Source: Amycolatopsis azurea DSM 43854 (GTDB lineage Bacteria > Actinomycetota > Actinomycetes > Mycobacteriales > Pseudonocardiaceae). From it: 64,000 nt of DNA. The DNA lies in contig NZ_MUXN01000025.1 in assembly GCF_001995215.1 (NCBI RefSeq), positions 248,001 to 312,000 on the forward strand, written 5' to 3'. Numbering within the stretch: the stretch's first letter is position 1; each line of letters begins with the position of its first letter. Positions 8,301 to 15,339 of the stretch are shown in pieces. The translations under genes and the position numbers were made by a program. The notes under the pieces are model-generated. The model was given only the letters and a program-made list of their open reading frames with translations, ran no database searches and was not told the DNA's origin.

Positions 8301-11300
8301 AGGCGCCGTGGCTGCTGAGCGCCGCGAGCGAGAACGCGCTGCGAGCGGTCGCGTCCCGGTTGCTGGCGACGGCGGGCGGCCAGGACGTGGACGACGTCGC
8401 GTTCACGCTCACCACCCGCACTCCGCTGGAGCATCGCGCGATGGTGTCGTCCGGCGATCTCGCCGCGCTGCGCGCCCTCGCCGCGGGTGAACGTCGCGGC
8501 CGGACCGTACGCGGACCGGCGACCGCGGCGTTCCTGTTCAGCGGGCAAGGCGCGCAGCGCGCGGGGATGGGGAAGGAACTGTCGGGCACCTTCCCCGTGT
8601 TCCGCACGGCGTTCGACGCGGCCTGCGAGGCCGTCGGCGGTCAGGTTCGCGACGTCGCCTTCTCGGGTGGAGAACTGCTGGACCGGACCGATCACGCGCA
8701 GGCCGCCCTGTTCGCCTTCGAGGTCGCGCTGTTCCGGCTGTTCGAATCCTGGGGCGTCCGGCCCGCCGCCGTCGCCGGGCACTCGATCGGGGAGATCACC
8801 GCCGCGCACGTCGCCGGGGTTCTCTCCCTCGAAGACGCCGGCGTCCTGGTGTCCGCGCGCGGGCGCCTGATGGCCGCTTTGCCTCCAGGAGGCGTCATGA
8901 TCGCGGTCCGGGCGGCCGAAAGCGAGGTCGCGCCGCTGGTGGGCGAGTTCGCCGACCAGGTGGCGATCGCCGCGGTCAACGGCCCTCGATCCCTTGTCCT
9001 GTCCGGATCCGAGAGCGTGACCGAAGCCGTCGCGGCCCAGTGGCCGGGTTCCACGCGGCTGCGCGTCAGTCACGCCTTCCATTCGCCGCTGATCGACCCG
9101 ATGCTCGCCGAGTTCCGCGAAGTGGTCACCCGGCTGACCCACCTCGGCCCGGAACTCACGCTCGTCTCCGGGCTCGCGGGCCGCGCGATCACCGGCCTCG
9201 GCCCCGAGTACTGGATCCGGCAGGCCAGGGACACGGTCCGGTTCGCCGACGCACTGGACGCCGTGGCCGCCGAGGGAACCGATATCTGCCTGGAGATCGG
9301 GCCGTCGGCCGTGCTGAGCCGGGCCGCGGGAGCGGTACTCCCCACAGTGTCCACTATGGACACCGGTCGAGGAGTACTGGACGCGGCGGGCGAGCTGCAC
9401 ACCACCGGTGTGCCCGTGTCGTGGCGATCGGTGTTCGCGGACAGCGGCGCCGGACGGGTCTCGCTGCCGACCTATCCTTTCCAGCGCGAGCGTTTCTGGC
9501 TCGACCCGCAACCGCGCCGGAGCCCGGCGGGCGACGGGCACGCGATGCTCGGCCCGGCGTTGGTCGCGCCCGACTCGCCCAGGATCGTGCACGGCGGTTC
9601 GGCGGGCGTACGTACACACGGGTGGCTCGCCGACCATGTCGTCGGCGGCACGACGCTGTTCCCGGCGACCGCGTTCGTCGAACTGGCCTTGCACGCGGGC
9701 GAAACCGGCGTGGCCGAGCTGACGATCGAGGCACCGCTACGGCTCGGCCGGACCGAGGACGTCGCGCTCCAGGTGGTCGTGGACGGGCCCCGGATCGACA
9801 TCTACGCCCAGGATTCCGGCGCCTGGATCCGTCATGCCACGGGTCGCGTGGGGCCGTCCGATGTCTTCGCGCAGCCGTGGAAAGGCGAGTGGCCGCCTCC
9901 CGCGACCGAACCGGTCGACCTGGACCGGGCCTACGCGGCCCTCGACTACGGTCCCGCTTTCCGTGCGGTGACGGGATTGTGGGAGGACGGGGACGAACTC
10001 TTCGCCGACGTCGCGCTTCCCGAAGGCGTCGATGGCCGCTTCGAACTGCATCCCGTGCTGCTGGACGCCGCCGTGCACACCTTGGCGCTGGCCGGGCCGC
10101 CGGACGCCGAGCCGCGGGTGCCGTTCCTCTGGACGGGTGTCCACGTGTTCGCGTCCGCCCCGGGCCGGGCGCGAGTCCACTGTGTACGGTCCGGCCCAGG
10201 CGAAGTCCGCGTCGAACTCTTCGACCCCGAAGGTATGCCCGTCGCGGTCGTGGAATCCCTGCTCACCCGGCCGCTGCCCGCCGGGAGCACGATGCTCTAC
10301 CGCCCGCGATGGATCCGCGTTCCGGCCGCGAGCGCCGACGACGTCCGGGTCGTCGACGCGCGTGGCGAGGACGTCCGCACCGTGCTCACCGCTTTGCAGG
10401 ACACGCTCCCGCGCGGAGAACGCACCGTCGTCGTCACCGGTGACGCGGCCGATCCGGCGGCGGCCGCCGTGTTCGGGCTCGGTACCGCCGCCTCGGCCGA
10501 GTACCGCGGCCTGATCAGCGTCGTCGGCACGGATCTGCCGGTGGAGAAGGTGCGTGAGCTCGTCGGCGGCAACCCCGAACCCCAGCTGTCGATCCGGGAC
10601 GGCGTGCCGCACGCGCTGCGGATCGCCCGCACCGCGCCCGCGTCGGCCAAGCCGATCGATCCGGCGGGGACCGTGCTGATCACCGGCGGCACCGGCGGCC
10701 TCGGTGCGGCACTGGCCCGGCATCTCGTGTCCGCGCACGGCGTCCGGCATCTGCTGCTGGTCAGCAGGCGCGGCCCGGACGCGCCCGGCGCGGAGGCGCT
10801 CCGGCTGCTCCCTGCCGACGTGCGGATCGTCGGCGGCGACATCGCCGATCCCGCTTTCGTCCGGCGGTTGGTCGCTTCCTGCGACCCGCCGCTGACCGCC
10901 GTGGTGCACGCCGCCGCCGTCGTCGCCGACGCCGCGTTCACCGTGCAGACGCCCGCCGGGTTCGACACCGTCTTCCGTCCGAAAGCCGACGCCGCCCTGG
11001 TCCTGCACGAGGCCACGCGACGTCTCCCGCTGTCGGCGTTCGTGCTCTTTTCCTCACTGGCAGGCATTTTCGGCAACGCCGGGCAGGCGAACTACGCGGC
11101 CGCGAACCGCGTGCTCGACGCGCTGGCCGTCCGGCGCCGGGCCGAGGGCCTGCCCGCGACGTCGATCGCCTGGGGCCTCTGGGATCTGGAAGTCGGGCTC
11201 GGCGCGCACATTCCCGACGCGGCGAGGCATCGCATCCAGTCCTCCGGGGTGGTCGCGCTGACGCTGGAGCAGGGAATGGCCCTGTTCGACGCCGCGCTCG

Positions 11301-11671
11301 GGCATGCCGAGCCGGTCCTGATCGCCGCGCGGCTCGACCCCACCGCCGCCGGCCTGCCCCCGATCGCCGATGACCTCGGCCGCCCCGCGCCGAGACCGGC
11401 ACCGTCACCGGATCGGCGCTGGCCCGAACATCCTTCCGAGCAGGAGCTGCGGAACCTGCTCCGCGTCGAACTCGCCGAAGTCCTCGGCCACCAGGATCCG
11501 GAGACGATCCCCGACGACAAGCCGTTCACCGACCTCGGGCTCGACTCGCTCGCCGTCATCGACCTGCGCACCCGGCTCCGGGAGCTGACCGGCGTGGAGG
11601 TCCCCGCCCGCGTCCTGTTCGACCATCCGTCCGTCATCGAACTCGCCGAGCACCTGCGAGCGTCTGGCTGA
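5345..11671 (+). CDS. Type I polyketide synthase: acyl-CoA ligase-ACP-KS-AT-DH-KR-ACP
   Basis: This 2108-residue multidomain enzyme first carries an AMP-forming ligase (residues ~1-460, P-loop YTSGTTGRPKG near 155). Next come a carrier protein (Ser493 in GLTSLGG), a KS (~550-975, Cys721 in VDTACSSS, plus EGHGTATP and KSNIGHTQ) and an AT (Ser1147 in GHSIGE; the HAFH motif predicts malonyl-CoA). DH follows (His1431 in HVVGGTTLFP, LLDAAVH), then KR (TGGTGGLG near 1781, FSSLAG, ANYAAAN; Asp in the VAD position suggests B-type), and the last ACP (Ser2068 in GLDSL). There is no ER or thioesterase. It likely activates a free carboxylic acid and extends it once, or iteratively, to a hydroxy/enoyl acyl chain. 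How the product leaves is not evident. Confidence 0.93.
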   Translation: MTEIRGGPLRPLVTLLRELPGDRSAFTDERRTLTFGELLDSSGRLATGLGIARGDRVLVHLGARVEFAEYCLAVLRAGGVGVPANARSTAAELTRIADDSGVALLITEARHAEVVREVQAERPRLRVVFVEDEPMPPQGEPRDDLGLDEPAWLLYTSGTTGRPKGVLTTQRAILWSPAACYGPMYGISDADTLLWPLPLHHAYALSLAFAGTIALGTHTRIVGHDLRGALTAYPGGVLAGVPATFLNLRQEVRGGLPAPRLCLSGGAPCTPSARAAVRELFGTPVLDGYGSTETGGKIAVQLTGDDGLIPVPGMEIRIVDGRIEVRGPGVAPNVEAVDGWYRTGDLGRLADGRLTLDGRADDVIVCGGQNVHPTEIEAVIGELPAVRDVLVTGRPDEVLGAVPVAFLVSDEPDLDEVRRLCRRRLSPFKVPVAFHLVERLPRTPSGKALRRELRVPRPDDVEALVREAITELGEEDSGEGWRDRPFSELGLTSLGGVHLRHRLAEATGRELPQSLVYDFPTPAAVIGELERLLSGRRGPVTPKTAPTRDDDPIAIVATACRFPGGVTSPEDLWNLVAGGVDATGDFPADRGWDQTVRYDPDPARIGGSLTRRGGFVYDAADFDPAPFGMSPREALSTDPQQRLLLETSWELFERAGLDTATLRGSDTGVFVGVMNEDYASRLQGHRLEGRLGIGSSHALASGRISYTFGLNGPAVTVDTACSSSLVALHWAVRALRAGECSLAVAGGATVMSSPRTFLEFSRQRGLSPDGRCRSYAAGANGTAWAEGAGVVLLERLSDARRNGHPVLALVSGSAVNSDGASNGITAPSGRAQRAVIRSALADAGLAASDVDVVEGHGTATPIGDPIEAEALIAAYGAGRARPLWLGSVKSNIGHTQAAAGVAGVIKMVEALRHGHLPPSLYADDPSPRIDWSAGDVALLAEAREWRTGPKPRHAGISAFGIGGTNAHVLVSEAPPPADAGRRTPSKAPWLLSAASENALRAVASRLLATAGGQDVDDVAFTLTTRTPLEHRAMVSSGDLAALRALAAGERRGRTVRGPATAAFLFSGQGAQRAGMGKELSGTFPVFRTAFDAACEAVGGQVRDVAFSGGELLDRTDHAQAALFAFEVALFRLFESWGVRPAAVAGHSIGEITAAHVAGVLSLEDAGVLVSARGRLMAALPPGGVMIAVRAAESEVAPLVGEFADQVAIAAVNGPRSLVLSGSESVTEAVAAQWPGSTRLRVSHAFHSPLIDPMLAEFREVVTRLTHLGPELTLVSGLAGRAITGLGPEYWIRQARDTVRFADALDAVAAEGTDICLEIGPSAVLSRAAGAVLPTVSTMDTGRGVLDAAGELHTTGVPVSWRSVFADSGAGRVSLPTYPFQRERFWLDPQPRRSPAGDGHAMLGPALVAPDSPRIVHGGSAGVRTHGWLADHVVGGTTLFPATAFVELALHAGETGVAELTIEAPLRLGRTEDVALQVVVDGPRIDIYAQDSGAWIRHATGRVGPSDVFAQPWKGEWPPPATEPVDLDRAYAALDYGPAFRAVTGLWEDGDELFADVALPEGVDGRFELHPVLLDAAVHTLALAGPPDAEPRVPFLWTGVHVFASAPGRARVHCVRSGPGEVRVELFDPEGMPVAVVESLLTRPLPAGSTMLYRPRWIRVPAASADDVRVVDARGEDVRTVLTALQDTLPRGERTVVVTGDAADPAAAAVFGLGTAASAEYRGLISVVGTDLPVEKVRELVGGNPEPQLSIRDGVPHALRIARTAPASAKPIDPAGTVLITGGTGGLGAALARHLVSAHGVRHLLLVSRRGPDAPGAEALRLLPADVRIVGGDIADPAFVRRLVASCDPPLTAVVHAAAVVADAAFTVQTPAGFDTVFRPKADAALVLHEATRRLPLSAFVLFSSLAGIFGNAGQANYAAANRVLDALAVRRRAEGLPATSIAWGLWDLEVGLGAHIPDAARHRIQSSGVVALTLEQGMALFDAALGHAEPVLIAARLDPTAAGLPPIADDLGRPAPRPAPSPDRRWPEHPSEQELRNLLRVELAEVLGHQDPETIPDDKPFTDLGLDSLAVIDLRTRLRELTGVEVPARVLFDHPSVIELAEHLRASG

Positions 11672-12542
11672 GCGTCAACGCGGTGAGGGCGACGGCGAAT
11701 CCGGTGAGCTGCCAGCCGGTGAGGGTCTGGCCGAGCACCAGGAAACCCGCCGCCGTGGCGACCAAGGGGTTGGTCAGCGTCAGCAGGGAGAGCGACGTCG
11801 GGGCGAGGCGGTCGATGCCGCGGAACCACAGGGGGTAGGCCAGCGCGGTGGTGACGATGCCGATGTAGCCGTAGCCGAGCAGGTTCGCGGTCGTCAGCGA
11901 GCCGGGGAGGCCTTCGAAGAGGAGTGTCGCCGGGGCGAGGACGAGCCCGCCCAGGGTGAGCTGCCAGCCGGTCATCGCCAGCGGGTGTTCCGGACGGCCC
12001 CATTTCTTGGTGAGGACGATGGCCACGGCCACGAGCGCGACGGCGCCGAGCATCGCGGCCAGGCCGAGCGGGTCGAGCCGGGCTTCCGACGAAAGGGTCA
12101 GCAGAGCGACACCACCGGCACCGGCGATCGCCGCGAGCACGGTCGCCACCGGTGTCCGGACCCGGAGGACGACCAGCGCGAGCCCGGCCACCATCAGGGG
12201 CTGCAGGGCGCCGAGTGTCGCGGCGACACCGCCGGGAAGGCGGTACGCGGCGAGGAAGATCAGCGGCAGGAAGGCGCCGAAGTTGAGCATTCCGAGCACC
12301 GCCGTCTTCCACCACCAGGACCCGTGCGGGAGCCGCCGGGTCAGCGCGAGCAGGAGCAGCCCGGCCGGGAGCGCCCGCAGCACGGCGGCCAGGAGCGGCC
12401 GGTCCGGGGGCAGCAAGGTCGCGGTGACGACGTAGACGGTGCCCCAGCTGGCGGGTGCCAGCGCGGCCAGCCCGGCGTCACGGAGTGTCGGTTTCGCGGC
12501 CGCGGGCTCGGTCTGGACAGGCCGTTCGGCGATGATCGCCAT
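11634..12542 (-). CDS. EamA/DMT-superfamily exporter
   Basis: This 302-residue integral membrane protein has about ten hydrophobic segments in two EamA-type repeats. Features include GAFLPLIFLAAYRLPGGVAATLGALQPL in the first half and TTALAYPLWFRGIDRLAPTSLSLLTLTNPLVA in the second, with a charged C-terminus. DMT carriers export metabolites, amino acids or drugs. Its ATG has GAGGAG upstream. Its 3' end overlaps the convergent PKS by 38 bp. It is divergent from a MarR gene with two operator palindromes between them, so MarR control of this pump is likely. It could export the PKS product, but the general metabolite-exporter role is equally possible. Confidence 0.88.
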   Translation of the reverse strand: MAIIAERPVQTEPAAAKPTLRDAGLAALAPASWGTVYVVTATLLPPDRPLLAAVLRALPAGLLLLALTRRLPHGSWWWKTAVLGMLNFGAFLPLIFLAAYRLPGGVAATLGALQPLMVAGLALVVLRVRTPVATVLAAIAGAGGVALLTLSSEARLDPLGLAAMLGAVALVAVAIVLTKKWGRPEHPLAMTGWQLTLGGLVLAPATLLFEGLPGSLTTANLLGYGYIGIVTTALAYPLWFRGIDRLAPTSLSLLTLTNPLVATAAGFLVLGQTLTGWQLTGFAVALTALTLSQTLAGARRVR

Positions 12543-12560
12543 GATGTCTCCTCACTGATA

Positions 12561-12621
12561 ATCTCAACGTTGAGATACCACCAGCGAGTTCTGTCAATGT
12601 CAAGTCTCTTAATGTTGAGAT
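12561..12621. promoter_or_regulatory. Two MarR-type operators in the eamA/marR spacer
   Basis: ATCTCAACGTTGAGAT at 12561-12576 is a perfect 16-bp palindrome. A second copy at 12606-12621 matches it at 13 of 16 positions. The two centres are 45 bp apart, in the only spacer between the divergent transporter and marR genes. This is the expected layout for autoregulation and pump repression. Confidence 0.8.
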
Positions 12622-12637
12622 GAGTGGGAGGTGTGTC

Positions 12638-13144
12638 ATGGCCGACGCGGTGGACGCGGTGATCGGGCTTTGGCGACGCGAGCGGCCGGACCTCGAAGAC
12701 AAGCTCTGGCCCGCGGAGGTGATCGGGCGCGTCCAGCGGCTTTCCCGAGTCCTCGACCGGAAGCTCAAGGAGTTCAACGCCGAGCACGACCTGGAATCGT
12801 GGGAGTTCGACGTGCTCACCACGCTCCGCCGTTCTGGGGAAGCCGACGGCCTGACGCCGGGCGCGCTGCTCAAGGCCGCGATGGTCACCTCGGGGGCGAT
12901 CACGAACCGCATCGACCGCATGGAGACCAAGGGACTGGTCGAGCGAGTGCGCGACAGCGGCGACCGCCGGTCGGTCAAGATCCGGCTGACCGGCAAGGGA
13001 CGGCAGGTCGTGGACGAGGTTTTCGTGCTCCACCTGGAGAACGAGGCCGACCTTCTGCCGGAGCTCAAGCCCGAGCAGTGGGCGGAACTGATCGGCGGCC
13101 TGCGGCTGCTGCTCGAGCACTTCGGCGACACGTCACTGGAGTGA
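12638..13144 (+). CDS. MarR family transcriptional regulator
   Basis: This is a 168-residue winged-helix regulator. The HTH is around GLTPGALLKAAMVTSGAITNRID, followed by the wing KGLVERVRDSGDRRSVKIRLTGKG, both diagnostic of MarR proteins. I prefer the ATG at 12638 (MADAVDAVIGLW) because GGGAGG lies 7 bp upstream. The earlier in-frame ATG at 12620 lies inside an operator copy. Members respond to phenolic or other small ligands and usually repress an adjacent transporter. The neighbouring divergent EamA exporter is the probable target. The stop overlaps the convergent GntR gene by 12 bp. Confidence 0.9.
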   Translation: MADAVDAVIGLWRRERPDLEDKLWPAEVIGRVQRLSRVLDRKLKEFNAEHDLESWEFDVLTTLRRSGEADGLTPGALLKAAMVTSGAITNRIDRMETKGLVERVRDSGDRRSVKIRLTGKGRQVVDEVFVLHLENEADLLPELKPEQWAELIGGLRLLLEHFGDTSLE

Positions 13145-13507
13145 CTCCAGCGCGGTGGCCACGGCGGTCAGCGCGACGGCGGGATCGACGCCGAGCTCAC
13201 GAGCGGCACGCGCGTAGTCGTCCGCCGCGGCCCGCAGGAGGTCGGCTTTGCCAGGACGGTCGGCGGCTTCGGCGACGACCGTGCCCCTGGCGCGCGCTGT
13301 CTGCACCCAGCCGTCTTCTTCCAGCTCACGGTAGGCCCGCGCCACCGTGCCCGAAGCCAGCGCCAGATCCCTGGCGAGCTGCCGGATGGGCGGCAGCCGG
13401 GTGCCCGGCGCCAGCGCGCCGGTGGTGATCAGATGGACGACCTGGTCCCGGACCTGCCGCCACGGCGCGATCCCGAGATCCGTGTCGACGACGACCTTCA
13501 GCGGCAT
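13133..13507 (-). CDS. GntR family (YtrA-type) transcriptional regulator
   Basis: This 124-residue short GntR protein has a winged helix at residues 15-75 (IAPWRQVRDQVVHLITTGAL ... GSGTVARAYRELEEDGWV-like) and a ~40-residue tail without the usual large effector domain, as in YtrA/YhcF regulators. Its ATG overlaps the stop of the upstream membrane-protein gene by one base (TGATG), showing coupled translation. YtrA-type proteins normally repress their own operon. The inverted repeat upstream of the operon (14248-14271) is a natural operator. The ligand is unknown. Confidence 0.88.
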   Translation of the reverse strand: MPLKVVVDTDLGIAPWRQVRDQVVHLITTGALAPGTRLPPIRQLARDLALASGTVARAYRELEEDGWVQTARARGTVVAEAADRPGKADLLRAAADDYARAARELGVDPAVALTAVATALESLQ

Positions 13508-14235
13508 CAGGCCGCTTCGGGACGCGATCGGCCGGCCTCGGCACGCGATCGGTGCGCGAGGTGGTACCAGCCGGCGAATCCGGCGAGGACCAGCAGCAGG
13601 GACACCAGGTTCGCCTTCTCCGGGATCGCGAGGGTCACGGTGGCGGCCAACCCCAGCCCTGCGGCGACCCGGGCACTCCGGACCCGCAGCGCGGCGTCGG
13701 CCGCAGTGTCCCCTGTGGACGGTCGGCGGACGGCGAGCAGGACGACCAGCCACGTCACCGCCGAGACACCGGCGGCAATCCCGAGCTGCGCCCACCACTG
13801 GTTGACCGCGATCCACACCGCCGCGGCCACGGCGATCACCGCGTAGGTGACCAGGCCCCAGACCGGAATGAGTTCGCGCACCCCGCGGCGTTCCAGTGTC
13901 GCCTCGCGGCGGGCGCCTTTCCGGGGTCGCTGCGCCAGCACCTCGGCGATCAGCGCGCCGGCGAGCAAGGTGGCCAGGATGGACGACATACTGTCGCCGC
14001 GTACCCCGGTTGACTCGGCCAGCAGCGGCAACCCGAGGTAAAGCCACGGATACCAGAACCGGCGGCGGCGCAGATAGCGCACGGCCTCGTCGACGTCGGA
14101 CAGTGAGGGATCGGCGACGCCCCACCGTCGCAGTACCTTGACGCCTTGCCTGTCGCCCGGCCACAGCACGATCAGGATCACGAGACCGAACAGGCCCATG
14201 AACAGGGCGACGGCCACGATGTTGTCGAACGGCAC
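13507..14235 (-). CDS. Multi-pass membrane protein of unknown function, coupled to GntR
   Basis: A protein of 242 residues with about six hydrophobic segments near residues 5-24, 60-75, 85-105, 125-145, 150-170 and 190-225. A soluble stretch follows the first (GVADPSLSDVDEAVRYLRRRRFWYP). It resembles the DUF1648-type and similar proteins commonly found before small GntR regulators, but I do not recognise a named family. Start is GTG at 14235 with AGGAGG 7 bp upstream. First gene of a two-gene operon. A signalling or envelope-stress role is only a guess from the pairing. Confidence 0.75.
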   Translation of the reverse strand: MPFDNIVAVALFMGLFGLVILIVLWPGDRQGVKVLRRWGVADPSLSDVDEAVRYLRRRRFWYPWLYLGLPLLAESTGVRGDSMSSILATLLAGALIAEVLAQRPRKGARREATLERRGVRELIPVWGLVTYAVIAVAAAVWIAVNQWWAQLGIAAGVSAVTWLVVLLAVRRPSTGDTAADAALRVRSARVAAGLGLAATVTLAIPEKANLVSLLLVLAGFAGWYHLAHRSRAEAGRSRPEAA

Positions 14236-14247
14236 GATCAGCCTCCT

Positions 14248-14271
14248 CTTGTATCAAGTACACGGTACAAG
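14248..14271 (-). promoter_or_regulatory. Candidate GntR operator
   Basis: CTTGTA (14248-14253) and TACAAG (14266-14271) are perfect inverted half-sites around a 12-bp centre that itself contains GTAC. The site lies immediately upstream of the ribosome-binding site of the membrane-protein/gntR operon, as expected for autorepression. Confidence 0.5.
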
Positions 14272-14337
14272 ACTGGCCTTGCCGCCGCAGGGCGAGCGGT
14301 CTGCTGAGGTGGTCGTGGCCGCGGACCGGGGGATGAC

Positions 14338-14384
14338 GCGAAAGCCACTTTCGCAACGTTGAAGGTTGCGAAAGTGGCTTTCGC
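14338..14384. repeat. Family B palindrome, copy 2
   Basis: Perfect 20-bp arms (GCGAAAGCCACTTTCGCAAC at 14338-14357; inverse at 14365-14384) with a 7-nt loop. The arm core is identical to the copy at 4292-4348. Confidence 0.8.
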
Positions 14385-14418
14385 AACCCTTGCCTCCCAG
14401 CGGATCTCACCGGCCGAG

Positions 14419-14472
14419 GTGGGTCGTGAGTGGAAAGTGTCGTTAGAACGACACTTTCCACTCACGACCCAC
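14419..14472. repeat. Family A palindrome, copy 2 (likely terminator)
   Basis: Perfect 26-bp arms (14419-14444 and 14447-14472, core GTGAGTGGAAAGTGTCGTT) with a 2-nt centre. It begins 6 bp after the stop of the DUF4232 gene on the minus strand, so it may serve as its terminator. The arms match the ends of the 388-bp element. Confidence 0.8.
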
Positions 14473-14477
14473 TGGAG

Positions 14478-15182
14478 TCAGGCGGGGTCGGAGAGGATCC
14501 CGTTGACGTAGGTGCCGGGGTGCGTGGCGGCGTCCTGGCGCAGCACGGGGAGATCCGACGGCCAGTTCGCGGTGAGCGCCTGGGTCTGCCCCGGCGGGAT
14601 GGTCGTGACCTGCGTCGGCGTCCACGTGGGCTCGCCCGCCGCGGGCTTCAGGACGGTGATGGTCGCGGTCGCGGTCGAACCGGCGGGAACGTCGTTGTAC
14701 TTCACGCCGTTGTCCACCCTGGTCAGGTGGTAGACCGGGCCGTTCGGGTCGGCGGGGCCGTTCAGGTCCGCGCCGGGCACGCCGTACAACGCGCACGTCC
14801 GGGGTGACTTGTTCTTGTAAGTCAGCGGCACGTCGAGCTGCGTCGGCGAGTTCGGGGACGGCTTGGGAGCGCCCAGAACGAGCGACAGATCCGTTGTGGC
14901 GCAACGGGGATTGTTGCCCGACCCGACGGGTTTCCCGGCGGTGGACGGTTTTGGTGTCCCCGCCTGCCCGCCCTGCGGCACGGGCGCGCCGGTGGCGGCG
15001 GAGGTGGCGGTGGGCGCGGCGGACGTCTCGACCCCGCCACCGCCCGCCGAAGCGGAGGACTGCGGCGCGGCCGAGGGCGTACCGGAGTTGTTGCAGGCGA
15101 CGACGGCGAGCACACCGGCACAGGCCGCGACCACCTTGGCGACCCGCGTGACGTTCGTTCGAATGGATCGGTGGCTCATCAT
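14478..15182 (-). CDS. DUF4232-containing lipoprotein
   Basis: About 234 residues. A signal sequence (VTRVAKVVAACAGVLAVVAC) ends in a lipobox, so Cys acylation and anchoring to the outer face of the membrane are expected. A ~50-residue Ser/Ala/Gly/Pro-rich linker follows. The DUF4232 beta-sandwich starts at CATTDLSLVLGAPKPSPN and contains PLTYKNKSPRTCALYGVPG, typical of actinobacterial exported DUF4232 proteins. Start is one of two adjacent ATGs (15182/15179) after GGGGAGAAG; an upstream ATG at 15221 lacks a site. Monocistronic. Function is unknown; many relatives are surface lipoproteins. Confidence 0.85.
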   Translation of the reverse strand: MMSHRSIRTNVTRVAKVVAACAGVLAVVACNNSGTPSAAPQSSASAGGGGVETSAAPTATSAATGAPVPQGGQAGTPKPSTAGKPVGSGNNPRCATTDLSLVLGAPKPSPNSPTQLDVPLTYKNKSPRTCALYGVPGADLNGPADPNGPVYHLTRVDNGVKYNDVPAGSTATATITVLKPAAGEPTWTPTQVTTIPPGQTQALTANWPSDLPVLRQDAATHPGTYVNGILSDPA

Positions 15183-15339
15183 CTTCTCCCCGGTCGGTCC
15201 TGCTCGCTGTGGATCATTCACGAAGCAAGATGCCCAACCGGGGTGGAAAGATGCGTCACGATGACGCTGCTCTCACTGAAGCAACCTCGACGGCCTCCAC
15301 GCATCTTTCCCTTTAGGACAGTCGACTCTGCCCGTTCGG

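Noticed and set aside
13233..14461. Long minus-strand reading frame joining the GntR regulator to a 440-residue product
   Set aside because: Only the last 124 residues look like a protein (GntR). The rest is the antisense/alternate reading of the membrane-protein gene with Arg/Pro-rich composition.
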